Notes: generated from the letters alone by a model not told the origin. DNA of 64,000 nucleotides from Limanda limanda (GCF_963576545.1 NC_083654.1:21357622-21421621), one strand, 5' to 3'. Positions 25,271 through 37,341 are shown, numbered from the stretch's first letter. Translations and numbers: made by a program.

Positions 25271-28212
25271 TACAGGTAACTTTATAACTCTTTCAAAATC
25301 CACAACGATAATACTACAGACCCTCATGAGTCCTTAATAAAAATATGTTCTGAAAGGAAATATCTGAATTATTCCCTTTTTAAAGTATATACTGAAACAA
25401 TAAGAGCTAATTGGTTTGATAATTACTCTGTTTTCTGGGACTGAAAATAAGATCTTAAGTTAAAAATAGGTCAAGAAACCCAGTGAAGTTATGATCCATC
25501 AAGTTGTGATTTAATTTCACATTGTGCTGACATTACTTTACATCAGAAGGATGATTAATGAGCTCATGTTTCTGAAAGGATGAGATCTGACGCAGATTTA
25601 ATAAAGTTGTATTAGTGCTGATTCAGAGTTTAAGGTTTAATTTCTTTTAAAGTTTAACTCTGATGTTTCAAATCAGGTCAGAAAACAAGATATTCCAGCA
25701 GTCACTGAATAACTTGTACAGGTATTTTACAGACAAAACCTTAAAGTAATTAAAAAACATAATCCGCAGACCAATTGATGATTATAATAAAAGCACAGAG
25801 CAGCTGAATTAGACAATAAGAAGCTGCTTTTGCCATCTTTTGATAATATTCACCCAGTTATACACAATAACACAATTTGATAAAAGTCAAACAAAGTGGA
25901 CACGAAACTAATAAAAACTCTATTTTCTGTCGCAAAAGTTCAACCAGTTTCATATACAATTCAGATTATTTAAAAATAAATAAAACGAAGCTCAGAGTTT
26001 CTGTATTTCTATTCACTGTCTAGATTAATCTTTATATATTAAAGGTGAGAATCGTCCTGTTTGGTGCATTTCAATCTGTTTATCTGAGGATTATGAAAAG
26101 AAGCCGCTTCTATATGTGTTAAATTAGTTTATAAATTATGTTTTAAAAGTTAGAGGCTTTAGAACAGAAGGATCTCCTCTCAGGGTCATTTGTTCGATGG
26201 TTTCCATTTCATATTTTATTCTTAATATAGTTCAGAGGTTAATCTGTTTTGAGGTTTGCTCGTGGGATGTAATTTTCCTGCGGTAAGTTGGCGACACCTC
26301 CTGATGAGCTCGTGTTGTGAGTCCCTCGGTGGCGCTCGCCGTTCACGCAGCTGCGAGGATGTTTGGCCTCTCCGGTTTCGGTCTCGGGGGGGAAAGTGGT
26401 TCGTGCAGAGCGGAGGAAGGTCAGCGTTAAGACGTAACCACCACAAATACAACCAAATTTACACAACAGGAAGTCGAATAAAAACATAAATACACATTAT
26501 TCTGCATAGTTTATGCTGTTAAATCAAAGTTGTAATATCTGTATTAAAACAATGCAGATTATAGTCTCTCAGGGTCGAGGGGTCATACCTGAGTAACTGC
26601 AGCATTAAATCAGGTCTCTGCTAAACTGAGTGATTGTCAATCTGTATGACTTAAATATTGAATACTCCTCCTTTTAATCAAATGAAAGGAAATGAAAATG
26701 TTGTTGGTGTTGAGCTTAAACAACCGATTTGTTTACTGAAAGTAAATGAATCACCAAGGTTGTTGTTGTTGTTAAAACAGGTTCTACAGCATTTTGCATT
26801 GACAGAAACTCACTTTGTGTAACATTGAATTAACATTACTCTGGTTTAGAAGCAGAAATGACAAGTTTGAAATAAAGTCTTGTCTGAAAAGTCCGATCTC
26901 ATGTGTTGTGAAGCAGCGTAAGCTTCTGGTGTCGAGTGCTAGCCGACGCTAGAAATAAAACGAGGAAGCATCAGATTCTATATTGGTGGAGAACTGCTGT
27001 ATCGTGTTACTGCTGCTCCGTGTTTGTGTGAAAACATTTTCCTCCTAATTGGTTATAAAAACCTCGGAGCCACAGAAACCGAACAGGATCATAATCAGTG
27101 GAGGTAATTAAAAAGGTCAGACTCTAAATATCACGTTTCCTTTTGGACAGAAAGGATTTGTGGAGCTGGAGTGTTTATCAGCAGCTCCTCTCACACAAAG
27201 ACACCGTCCATTAGGCCGCCATTTCTTTCTTATTTAATCTGGCATTTAGGTCGGGGGGGTGTGTGTGTGTGTTGGAGGTGACAGGCGGCCATGTTCTCCT
27301 GCAGGAGCTGGACAGGAGTCATGTGGTGTTTCCAGCTTCTCTTCTCTTCCTCTGTTTGTTACACTCACTAGTGTAAGGCCGGCAGAAAATAGTAATTTTT
27401 ATAGATTTATTAAATCTGCATTGAGCTTCAAGCTCAAAATATCTTGTTTTTCACGATTTATAGTCCAGACCCACAGATTCAATAATATTAAACAGAGGAA
27501 AACATCAAATCATCACATTGGTGAAAAAGCTGCAGCTGCAAACAATTTTGACTTATTGATTTATTTAAAAAAGGGCAAATGATTAATAATCAGAAATACA
27601 TTTTCCGTCAATCGATTATTCAACTAATTATTCCACCTGTTCTGTCAAATTTAACGATTTGACTGCCGTGATCATCTGGACACATTATGCAGAAAACAAG
27701 TAATTATGACAAATGTTTATTTTTCTTTACCTGTTGATTGTTGTCATAATCCTGTTTTCATCGATCAAAGATTAAAAACCACAAGATTTATAATATTCAT
27801 TCTTTTTGCAGAGTTTAACTAACTTACCCTTTACTTTGGTAAAATACTCTTTTAATTATAAAAGCTTGAAACTCACGACTGTTTGAACACAACGATAGTT
27901 TCACGTCACCAAAGACCAGTGGAGGTCGAGGTGCTGGAGAGTTAAATATGTCCTGAAGACCAGAGAAGCTCCGGTGAGGAGTCACGCTGCCAAACGGTTC
28001 ATCTCATATCATATTTAATTATTTAATTTAATTATCTAATTATTTAATTGTATTGTTCCGTTGTTCTACTACTTACTATTTATTTGCTTATTTGACTGTT
28101 TACTTTTTCTTTTTGCTCATTGTTGTTTTTTGTTTCTTACTTTGTTGTTTTGCTCTTTCGTTTGTTCTTGTTGCACTGTGCCTGCGCTGCTGATGTAAAA
28201 CCCTCAAATGTC

Positions 28213-28236
28213 CCCACTGTGGGACTAATAAAGGAT

Positions 28237-28319
<83 letters not shown>

Positions 28320-28378
28320 GTCTATCTGTCTATCTGTCTATCTGTCTATCTGTCTATCTGTCTATCTGTCTATCTGTC
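28213..28378 (+). mobile_element. Retroposon 3' tail with (TCTA)n and (TCTG)n
   Basis: CCCACTGTGGGACTAATAAA followed by GGATTC and about 140 bp of TCTA repeats that drift to TCTGTCTA. This is the typical 3' end of a fish non-LTR element. The body probably extends upstream to about 28010 in T-rich sequence. Confidence 0.75.
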
Positions 28379-28446
28379 TGCTCGGGCTCATGTCACCGAA
28401 TCGCTCTCTGACGTTCTCCCTCCTTTGTCCCTCTCTCTGTCCTCAG

Positions 28447-28894
28447 GTCCCAGAGGAACTCCACCAGGGACAGACAGACGGGCGCTGATCCTCTGCTGAA
28501 GTAACGGACTCACTCCGCTGACCTGGTTTTTTATTTTTTAAGTCGGCACACGCTTCTGGAACACTCTAGAGGAACACTACAGTTTTTTAGTATGATTTAG
28601 TATACTGGCTATTTATGAACCTTTTTATAACATCCCACAGAAGCACTTAGAGGCCTCACTCTTGAATGGAGACTTTGACTCACCTCTGATATATTTATGT
28701 GAGAAACTCGAGCATCGGCTTCTGGTGGATTACAGAGACTTGTTTGAAGTTTGTGGTAGAAATCACGACAGTTCTACCTCCTGAAAAAACGCCTTACTAG
28801 TTTAATAAGGGTTCACCGCTGTTTCCAGCCCCTCCGGACTCAGTGCACAGGGTAGTTGTTGCCCTGGGACGCTTTGTCACAGCCGAGTTGGAAG
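28447..28894 (+). other. 5' UTR part of the zinc-finger coding exon
   Basis: Lies between the AG at 28445-28446 and the ATG at 28895. Several short upstream ATGs with early stops occur (for example near 28665). In the frame continuing from exons 1 and 2, translation would stop at TGA about 28486. An extra splice acceptor near 28829 (GTTTCCAG) is possible. Confidence 0.5.
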
Positions 28895-31800
28895 ATGTTT
28901 CAATTCAGCAAGTACCCGATGGACATCCTAGAGATGCTAAGTGGACACCAGGCCCATCAGTTCAAAGGGCTCGGGCTGGAGCGACAGCTGAGTCACCAGC
29001 AGCAGGTGCAGCTGCAGCACCAGCAGCAGCTGCAGCAGCAGCACCAGCCCTCGGCCGACTCCTCCGGCAGCCTCCTGTCCGGCCTCGGCCTCGGACCTCT
29101 CCAGAGCTCGCGGAGCAACGCCTTCGCCGACTCCTCGTCATTATTTGCCAAAATGGGTGCCCCGCCCCCTTCCATCTCGCACCAGAGCCAGTCGTCCTCG
29201 TCTCACAGCTCCAGGAAGTCCAGTAAGATGAGCAGCAGTAGCAGCAGCGGCTCCTCGGCCGGGTACCCTCAGTTCCTGCGGCCTTTCCACCCGGCCGAGG
29301 CGGCGCTGGCCCAGGAGCAGCTCCACTCGGGGATGGGGCGTTTTGACTTTGGCGGGGGCGGTGGAGGGAGCTCGGGGGTCATCGGGGGAGTCGTCACACC
29401 TGCGCCTCCACCTCCGCCGCTGCACCCGGGTCTCTCCATCCCCCAGCCCTCCTCTGGCCCCTCCTCTTCCTCACCCACTCCCTCCACCTCTGCCTCAAAC
29501 ATCCCCTCCGGCAGCACCACGGTCCCTCTGGTCGGACAGTCCGACCCCCGGAGCCTCCACCAGCAGTTCAGCTGCATGCTCGCCGCCAACCAGTACTTCC
29601 TGTCTGGGGTCCCCACCAACAGCAGCCTGGAGCAGTTCCTCGTCCAGCAAGGCACTCACAACCACCTGGGCTTGGGCCTCAGCCAAGGACCCACAGACTC
29701 AAACTCGGCCCTGGCTCCTCCCCCTGCCCTCCACTCCTCCCACAGCCACAGCCACTCGGCGCCGCAGCCTCAGCAGCAACAACAGCAGCTGACCCCTCAC
29801 GCCTTATCTCATCCACACAGCCACACCCACCACCCGCACCCCCTCCACCCGGCCCCCCAGCCAGCCCCACTGGGTGGCTTTGATTTCCAGGGCATCCCGG
29901 TCCTGTCCTCCAACCAGCTAGCATCGCTAATGCAGCAAGAGGCCGGCCTGCCCCTCCCTCTTCCTCTCCACCTGTCCCTGTCGAAAGACGATTCCAAGTC
30001 AGGGGACGGCTCCTCCTCTTCCAGCGGAGGGAGCCGGCGAAAGAAGGCGATGGCGGGCTACCTGCCTCAGAGGAAGTCCGAGCCCGGCGGCAGCTCCAGT
30101 GGACACAGTCAAGGTTCCTCAACAGGCCTCGTGGGGGGGGGCCCTGGGGGAGTCGGGCTGGGCGAGTCGCAGCATCCCTCTCTCCTCTCGCCGTCCTCGC
30201 AGCAACAGTCTTCCTCCACCGTCTCCTCCTCTTCGTCCGCCCCGCCTTCCTCAAACTCCACCTCTGTGCTCGTAGCCAACGGTAGCCAGCAGCTGTCCAA
30301 ATCCAGAGAGCGTCACAGCAGTAGTTCGTCTCGCCAAACCGAACCCGAGCCGCTCTACCACTGTGGCGAATGTGGTAAAACCTTCACCCACCTCTCCAGC
30401 CTCCGAAGGCATCTCCGCAGCCACGGCCTGACACCAGAGAGCCAGAGCAGGAAGTCGGACTGCAACTCCCCGAGCCCGGAGAGGGTGTTCTGCTGCGGCG
30501 AGTGTGGTAAGAAGTTTAAAAAGAGGGGTCACCTGATCCAGCACAGCGTCACGCACTCGGAGAACCGGCCGTTCGGCTGCAACGTCTGCCAGAAGTCCTT
30601 CAACCGCCGAGAGTCGCTCACCAGACACGAGAAGATCCACGACGAGAAGCCGTTCCGCTGCCCGGCCTGCGGGCGATGTTTCCGCGAGAGCACCTCCCTC
30701 CTCAACCACGCTGCCTCCGGAGCCTGTGGGAAACCCCCCCGGAGTTCAAAAAACCGGGCCGGCGCCGGAGGGAGCGGCTTGTCCCTCCCGAGCGGCAGTA
30801 AGATGGAAGGCAGCGGAGAACGAGTGAGCGTTTCAAACAACGGGGCGGCGATGGCGAACGACAAGTACGCAGCGGATTATTCCAGAAACCGCTACCAGAA
30901 CCAGCCGCCATACAACAGCGGCGTGGACGTGTACCGACGCTCCCAGTCCTCGTCTCTGTACTCGCCAGCGACCACGCTCTCCGGTGACATGAGCAACCCG
31001 ACCCTCCGTAAAGCCCCTTTAGCCCCAACTCTTCATCCCCATCCTCAAAATCAGCAGCCGCAGCAGCATCACCACCACCAACAGCCACCGCAGCAGCAGC
31101 CACACCTCCCCCTCTCCTCCCTATTGGACGATTCGGAGGATGAGGTCACCAGCAGTGCGATGTCGGCCATCGCCGCTGCGGCCGCGGCGTCCTGTGACAT
31201 AAACAACGAGGGCCGGGAGGGAGAGAGGAGGGATATCATCGGAGGCCTGCTGGGGGGGTTGGGGTTTGGTAACCTGGGTGGGCCGTCGTCCACGTCCAGC
31301 CTCAACGGTTCCACCATGCCTTTAACCCACCCCAGCCACCCCCACACCAAGCCCAGGAGGCCGAGGAAGCCCCGGGAGAAGAGGGACCCGAACACCATCA
31401 TCAGGAGGAGGAGGAACCCGGCGCCGCCAGGGGACGGCTCGGAGCGGCCGTACGGATGTCAGGCCTGTGGCAAACGCTTCAGGAGGGCGGAGACGCTGCG
31501 GCGCCACACCCGCGTCCACACCGGGGAGAAACCGCACTCCTGCGACGTGTGTGGAAAACAGTTCCGCGAGCCGTTCCACCTCACCAAGCATCTGACCGTG
31601 CACTCGGGGACAAAGAACTACAAATGCAACCTGTGCGGGAAGAACTTTGCCTACGCTCAGAGTCTGGTGAGACACGGGAAGCTGCACCGGAAAGGGGAGA
31701 TCGACAACCAGGGGCGGAGAGTCAAAGGCGCCGCCGCCGCCGTCAGTCAGGTCGCCAACTCGGGGAACTCTGACTACTTCTCCTGCTCCCAAGGAGAAAA

Positions 31801-32908
31801 GTCTCCGACCACTGGCACCCCCTCCCAGAGGCTGTACACCTGCACCGTGTGCTGGAAGTCCTTCCGACACTACTTCCACCTGACGGCCCACCAGCAGACC
31901 GTGCACGGAGGGGGCGTCGGCCTGGAGAAGTCCTTTCGTTGTGAAGTGTGTGGAAAAGCCTTCGCCTACTCCAACAGCTTAGTGCGGCACAAGTTGTCCC
32001 AGCACGGGATCGACCGCGGCGGCCAGCGAGTCAACCAGTCCCAACCCACCGGATACCCGCCCCTCTTCTACGACTCGGGATCCGGTTCCAACTACACCGG
32101 GCCGTCCCACATGCAGCAGGGCGCCGCCGGGCAGCAGCCGCCGCCGCCGCCGCCGCAGCAGCCGCAGCTGCAGCACCCTTTTCACTACCACTCAAAAAAC
32201 TTCCAAAAGCGACAAGGACAGACAAGAAAGCCCCGAAAGAAAAAAAAGCGAGTGGTGATCCACAGCATCATGAGAGACGGGAAGCTGGTGGGCGTGCCGC
32301 TGAGCAAAGACACTCGCAAGAAGCTGCTGATCCTGAGGAAACGGCGAGGACGGCTCCAGGCGCAGATCAACAAGAAGAAGCTCCTGGCTCAGCTGCGGAT
32401 GAAGGGCGGCATCATGAGGGTGAAGTCGTGGAGTGGCGGCGCCGTCAAAGTCACGGGCCTCACCTCCATGGAAACCCCAATAAAGCGCTTTCCCTGCCCC
32501 ATCTGCCCCAGCACCACCTACGCCAGGCACGGCTCTCTGCTGGTGCACCACGCCATCCGGCATCCGCCCAGAAACTCCGGCCGCCCGGCCCGGCTGCGCT
32601 GCCTGGTGTGTGGGAGGCGCAACAGCTCGTTACACAAAGCCTTGAAGCACCGGGGCCAGCACCTCAAACAAGCTGCGTTCCAGTGCCGCAAATGCCGACG
32701 CCGTTTCTGGAACCCTCTGCTGCTGGCACGCCACAAGCTGTCCTGCCGCGGGATGAGCTCCGGCAGCGTGGACTGGGGACTGATGAAGATCAAATCTCCG
32801 TCGTCTCTGGACCAGTCCGACGCTGAGCGCTCCCCGGCGCCGCTGAGCGCCCCCCCGGTCCTGGTGCAGCCGGAGAGATCAACAGTTCTGACCGAGTACA
32901 GTCAGTGA
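28895..32908 (+). CDS. znf865: C2H2 zinc-finger transcription factor, ZNF865-like (1337 aa)
   Basis: Single coding exon. ATG at 28895 has A at -3; the frame upstream has no other ATG. The N-terminus MFQFSKYPMDILEMLSGHQ resembles the FQxYPxDxLExL start I recall for ZNF865. It is followed by about 450 residues rich in Gln, Ser, Pro, His and Gly. Fingers come in three groups. Four lie at about 488-611, the third being FGCNVCQKSFNRRESL. Five lie at about 853-1036, including GEKPHSCDVCGKQFREPFHL and YKCNLCGKNFAYAQSL. Three lie at about 1199-1284. Only fingers 5 and 6 are joined by a TGEKP linker. Fingers 4 and 12 end in Cys instead of the second His, and finger 11 lacks the core Phe. A basic RKPRKKKKR stretch (about 1110-1120) may be a nuclear localisation signal. 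It is probably a nuclear DNA-binding regulator with unknown targets. It could be a ZNF628-type or other ZNF865-related paralogue. Confidence 0.85.
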   Translation: MFQFSKYPMDILEMLSGHQAHQFKGLGLERQLSHQQQVQLQHQQQLQQQHQPSADSSGSLLSGLGLGPLQSSRSNAFADSSSLFAKMGAPPPSISHQSQSSSSHSSRKSSKMSSSSSSGSSAGYPQFLRPFHPAEAALAQEQLHSGMGRFDFGGGGGGSSGVIGGVVTPAPPPPPLHPGLSIPQPSSGPSSSSPTPSTSASNIPSGSTTVPLVGQSDPRSLHQQFSCMLAANQYFLSGVPTNSSLEQFLVQQGTHNHLGLGLSQGPTDSNSALAPPPALHSSHSHSHSAPQPQQQQQQLTPHALSHPHSHTHHPHPLHPAPQPAPLGGFDFQGIPVLSSNQLASLMQQEAGLPLPLPLHLSLSKDDSKSGDGSSSSSGGSRRKKAMAGYLPQRKSEPGGSSSGHSQGSSTGLVGGGPGGVGLGESQHPSLLSPSSQQQSSSTVSSSSSAPPSSNSTSVLVANGSQQLSKSRERHSSSSSRQTEPEPLYHCGECGKTFTHLSSLRRHLRSHGLTPESQSRKSDCNSPSPERVFCCGECGKKFKKRGHLIQHSVTHSENRPFGCNVCQKSFNRRESLTRHEKIHDEKPFRCPACGRCFRESTSLLNHAASGACGKPPRSSKNRAGAGGSGLSLPSGSKMEGSGERVSVSNNGAAMANDKYAADYSRNRYQNQPPYNSGVDVYRRSQSSSLYSPATTLSGDMSNPTLRKAPLAPTLHPHPQNQQPQQHHHHQQPPQQQPHLPLSSLLDDSEDEVTSSAMSAIAAAAAASCDINNEGREGERRDIIGGLLGGLGFGNLGGPSSTSSLNGSTMPLTHPSHPHTKPRRPRKPREKRDPNTIIRRRRNPAPPGDGSERPYGCQACGKRFRRAETLRRHTRVHTGEKPHSCDVCGKQFREPFHLTKHLTVHSGTKNYKCNLCGKNFAYAQSLVRHGKLHRKGEIDNQGRRVKGAAAAVSQVANSGNSDYFSCSQGEKSPTTGTPSQRLYTCTVCWKSFRHYFHLTAHQQTVHGGGVGLEKSFRCEVCGKAFAYSNSLVRHKLSQHGIDRGGQRVNQSQPTGYPPLFYDSGSGSNYTGPSHMQQGAAGQQPPPPPPQQPQLQHPFHYHSKNFQKRQGQTRKPRKKKKRVVIHSIMRDGKLVGVPLSKDTRKKLLILRKRRGRLQAQINKKKLLAQLRMKGGIMRVKSWSGGAVKVTGLTSMETPIKRFPCPICPSTTYARHGSLLVHHAIRHPPRNSGRPARLRCLVCGRRNSSLHKALKHRGQHLKQAAFQCRKCRRRFWNPLLLARHKLSCRGMSSGSVDWGLMKIKSPSSLDQSDAERSPAPLSAPPVLVQPERSTVLTEYSQ

Positions 32909-34090
32909 AGAGACAAACAGTTTTCTAGAATAGATTGTTTTGATGTTTATTTTTCTTAAATAATCCAAGAAGCAGCAAGTTTTTAACAAAACCAGGAGGG
33001 AGGATGGGGGCGGGTTTCGTGTCACTGCCATAACACCCCCCCCCACCACCACCATCTGTGAACAATCCTCACTTCCTGCGGAGGTGGTGGATGAATTAAC
33101 ACGGACTTTAAAAAGCCCAGAATCCGAACCACTCTTCCCCGACGGCGAAGGAACTTTAGACCACGTGACGATCTTTAGTAGCACCTCATCCACTGTCCTC
33201 CATCTTTTATGTTTCTGGTTTTGTTCTTCTCCCGTTAGCAGTGTTTCCACATGATGATATGGATCAGATGCCTACTGTAGAAGTGAGGAGTGTTTTTAGT
33301 ACCAGTTTATTTTTACACATTACTCCCAGTTACACAGCGTAGTCCTCGTCTCTTGCTCTGTCTGTTTATCTGTTACCCCCCCCCCTGTGGAGAATCTCTC
33401 TCTCTCTTTTTATACTCAGACAACCTGCAGATAGAATCCCATTTGAAGAAAACAGAAATCATGGACTCGGCCTCGTGAACACAACGGGGCCGAAGTGTTG
33501 AAAGTGACTGAAAAGGAGGAAAAAATGAGTTCAGAGAAAACAGTGAAGTGTTGGTGACCTTGTTTTTAACGTACACTACTTTTGTGGTTTTTTTTAAAAA
33601 GAGGTGTTGATGAGGAAAACGACTCAAATTGTTAATGTGTGTCCAGGATTTGAAAAGGAGAACAGAAATAACCAGAGTGTACTGTACAATTCGTATTATA
33701 TTTTATTATATATTGATTATTTGCTGTTTTTTACTCCAAGTATCATTTCTTTTATCATTGTTGGTATTGTACGGGTGGGAGGGAACGAGTGGGGGGGCTC
33801 TTTGTAACACAGCGGGATGAGTATATGTATCAGTGTGATCTTTTTTTTTCCACCCTCCCTGAAACTCTCGGCCCTTCTCCCTCATCGCCGCAGTTATGCC
33901 CAACTTTTTTGTAACAAAAGCGTGTACACATAGTTCATTACTTAGGTCCTGTCCAGACGTGTTTTTCTTTTTTTCTGTAAAACTAAAACATGTAATATTA
34001 TTACTAAATTACTATCCTTTTCTTTGCCTAAAAAGTGAGTTGTTGAAAACCCTCAAAACGAATAAAAAAAAATCTGAAATGTTTACGTCC
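32909..34090 (+). other. Probable 3' UTR of the zinc-finger gene
   Basis: Noncoding, turning AT- and T-rich, with a candidate AATAAA at 34061-34066. A later AATAAA lies at 34383-34388. Confidence 0.55.
34061..34066 (+). terminator. Candidate polyadenylation signal of the zinc-finger gene
   Basis: AATAAA in an A-rich run, followed by T-rich sequence (GATTTTTATTTGTTTTTTAAG) within 45 bp. Confidence 0.45.
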
Positions 34091-35421
34091 GCTGTCGTGC
34101 TGAAAGATTTTTATTTGTTTTTTAAGTTCCACCGCAAAGGTTTCATCTCAGTCTGTCAGAAATGATAAGAAATCATATTCCAACATGTGGAATAATAATT
34201 TCCTACAATGTTTCATCAAACAAAAAATGTTAACTGACTCTAATTTAAGGAGAAATTGCCATTTCCATGATAGAAATGGTGATTTATTACTTTATATTGC
34301 AAACATTCCTTGTGTATGATTTATTATAAACTCTCCTGTTTGCACGTAAGACAAAAAGACTTGTCATGTGACACGAGTGTTAAATAAAGAAGCAAGAATC
34401 AGTCTTTAAATTATAAAGAAGTTATAATGAAAAACATAAAGATCCACTGATGAGAACATTTTCATCACCCGTCAGAGCATCTGGTAATATTCATAACAAT
34501 CTTTGTTAAAGTGGAAGTGTGCATTACCACTACATGGACACTAGAGAGCGCCCTTCTCATACTACATACAGGTAATGACTTCGTGCTGCAGGAAAAGAAC
34601 GAGAGGGAAATCATTTCAATCTGAATCACATCGTGAAACTTGAATCACACGTTAGTGGAGTCAAGCTGTTGTTCCCATGATGGCTGCCAACACACAGACA
34701 CACAACACACACACACACACACTGCACACAGACCCAGAGGTGTGTGTTGGACACAAACTATGTCGGCCTCTTACTACAACACATTCCTGACAGCTTCAGG
34801 CTCCAGCTCCTTCTAGGAAAGTGCAGCTGCTGCAGATGATTTACGAGTCAGTCAAATTATAACAGCAAACACATGACGCTTGTTCCTATATGATCGTGTT
34901 ATTATCATGTTATTATCATGTTAAGGTTTTACAATTAGCTTTTGCTCAGTAATAAACAACTGTGTGATTTATGAAACAAAAGCTACAGCAAACATTGAAG
35001 TATATTACATAAATCATTTATTTATTGGAAAATTCCTGGAGGCATTTATGAAGAGTTTTGTTGTTTGACTAAGATTAAGAAGTGATCTGATATTTGTGTG
35101 TTTAAAATATTTAGTACTCTGTTTTATTCATCTTAATTACAATTCTTAGGTTGTATCTTTACTACATTTTAATCCCATGACGTTATTTTTTACAACATCA
35201 TTTTGGTTTGATTTAATTTAGTAAAAATGACGGCAGGATCTGATAGAAAACAAAACATGACACCATTTTTTTTGTGTGTTCAATTATATTTTCATTTGTT
35301 TTATTACCTTTATTATGATCTTTTAGTGATAATTTCATTCGTCGAGATTTTTAATTTTTTTTTATTCTTTGCTATTCTGGTTTCATTCAGTTACGTAAAA
35401 TAAACAATGGTAAAATGGTGC
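34091..35421. other. AT-rich intergenic region, no gene seen
   Basis: Contains a short CA run (34697-34722). Otherwise AT-rich sequence with no repeat family that I recognise. Confidence 0.6.
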
Positions 35422-35895
35422 AAAATTAAATAGCTGTGATAAAATCCCATATTTTGTACTTTTTTGTACTATTCTTTATATTTTCATGAATCTTTTTATA
35501 TCAGAAAAGTACAAATATTTTTTGTTTGATGAAGTAGATCAGTATTTTTTTTGTTTTATTTAAATTTTTGTATTATTTTATACATTTTTTTTGGATCTTT
35601 CACAGATTTGTATTATTTCCCCCCTCCCCTTCCTCCTCCTCTTATGAAATTTATTAATAGAAAATTAAATAGATGTGATAAAATCCCATATTTTGTACTT
35701 TTTTTGTACTATTCTTTATATTTTTATAAATCTTTTTAAATCAGAAAAGTACAAATATTTTTTGTTTCATGAAGTAACTCAGTATTTTTTTTGTTTTATT
35801 TAAATTTTTTGTTTTATTTTATACATTTTTATTGGATCTTTAACAGATTTGTATTATTCCCCCCCTCTTCTTCCTCCTCCTCCTGTCCTCCTCCT
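35422..35895. repeat. Tandem duplication, 239-bp unit, AT-rich
   Basis: Copies start at 35422 and 35661 (both AAAATTAAATAG-TGTGATAA) and run in parallel through TCAGAAAAGTACAAATATTT to a C/T-rich end. A few substitutions and indels separate them. Confidence 0.93.
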
Positions 35896-35929
35896 CCCCC
35901 CCCCCTCCCTCCTGCGGGACGCTCACGCG

Positions 35930-36400
35930 GCACTGGCATGGGGAAACCTGTGGGCGGAGACTGTGACCTATATTCAGCCAATGGGAGGCCGAGAGCGGCT
36001 GCGATTGACCTAGTTTGAGCCAATCACAGCGCGGCCCTGTCGCCGGTGGGCAACGTGCAGGAGCCATGTGCAGCGTTCGATGCCGGAGACCGAGCTGCGT
36101 TCAGGCATCGAACACACGGTCGCTGTGGTTCACACACACGTCACTGATCACGTTCAAGTGTCAGAGTCACAAACAACATGGAGGGTCTGAGAGGTGAAGA
36201 AGGATGAAGGGAAGTGACGTAGGAGGAAGAGGATGACACTTCAGTGATTTCATGATTTCATGATTTCTTGAGTTCTGCTGCTGATCTGTTGTTTCTGTGC
36301 AAGTGACAGCGTGAGAGAAAGAACATGGGCGGGGAGCGGAGCCTGAACGCAACACTCACAGCCCTCCGCTGCTATTGGCTGAAACCACGAGGGGGCGTGG
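35930..36400. promoter_or_regulatory. GC-rich block with CCAAT boxes upstream of dbp
   Basis: Contains AGCCAATGGGAG (about 35976) and GAGCCAATCACAG (about 36018) in the same orientation roughly 41 bp apart, plus ATTGGCTG at about 36375. Spaced CCAAT boxes are typical NF-Y promoter elements. It lies 2 kb upstream of the dbp ATG and may be an alternative promoter or a distal element. No exon was identified. Confidence 0.4.
36075..36113. repeat. 10-bp inverted repeat GTTCGATGCC / GGCATCGAAC
   Basis: Arms at 36075-36084 and 36104-36113 are perfect complements, separated by 19 bp. The same 10-mer recurs at 57915, 60670 and 60684. Confidence 0.85.
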
Positions 36401-37230
36401 CGTGTTGAAGCAAACACATGTGGCGTTCAAGTGCAACGGGAGGAAACAGACTTAGAGCACAGTAAAGCATCAGATCGAAGTTTGTTTTGATTTGATGCTT
36501 CAACACAAAGTCATTCACTAATAAGTCAAATAAAAACATGTTATTATTGTTGTGCCAACACTCACTATGTACTTTTGAGCAGCTCAGGACTATAACAGGT
36601 TTATTATACATCATTAAAAAAGCTCACAACTGAAATTGACTGTTTCTTTGTTTCTTGTCCCTTTTTTTCATACACTTACATTTTGTAGTTGTACGTTCAT
36701 AAAGAGTTACACAAGAACAAAGTGTTATAAACCATTATTACATGTAATAAATGGTTTATTAACGATAAAAAGCAAAGTGTTACTAATATGCTAATGTTTT
36801 TTTGTTAGCTAAATGCAGTTAAAAGCAGTACTGCTCATTTCTAGAAGGAGATATAAATATGTACATATAATACCTATATTAACTAGAATCCATTTTGCTT
36901 CAGATGCCGGGAACAAAGTTTCTCATTTGTTTGTTTACTTCCAGCTTCATGGAGCTTTACAGATACTTTTAACCTTGAATGTAACGTAGGAGATTATCTT
37001 TGTATTTAGTATCTAAGTTCCTGCTGATCCAAAGTGGCCAAAAAATATAAATCTGTTGTTTCAAGTGAAAGGAGAACTTCAACGTCCACATGTGGGAGTT
37101 CACTTTTACCCATTTTACCTTGCGCCCTGAAGGCGTCACCGTGTCTGGGAGAGTAAGTGGGCGGTGGTGGTGGGCGTGGTCCGAGCATGCAAACGACCCA
37201 CGCCCCCTAACTCTTGTCCCCCGTGAGCGG

Positions 37231-37238
37231 TGACGTCA
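37231..37238 (+). promoter_or_regulatory. Consensus cAMP response element TGACGTCA
   Basis: Perfect palindromic CRE in a GC-rich context (GAGCGGTGACGTCACGCGAG), 0.83 kb before the dbp start codon. It is a plausible CREB/ATF site in the dbp promoter. Confidence 0.6.
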
Positions 37239-37239
37239 C

Positions 37240-37283
37240 GCGAGCGGCCCGTGTTGGTTCCAGCTGACTGGGAGAGAGAGAGA

Positions 37284-37341
<58 letters not shown>

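Larger units (their letters stand above)
24497..28446. other. Predicted 3.95 kb intron of the zinc-finger gene
   Basis: Begins with (ACACATCACA)n (24510-24612), then mostly AT-rich unique sequence with no ORF of interest. A GC-richer patch lies at 26260-26410. It contains two retroposon tails, listed separately. It ends at CTCTGTCCTCAG (28446). Confidence 0.55.

Noticed and set aside
28856..28894. Upstream in-frame extension of the zinc-finger ORF
   Set aside because: It would need a TTG start; the first ATG at 28895 has a good context.
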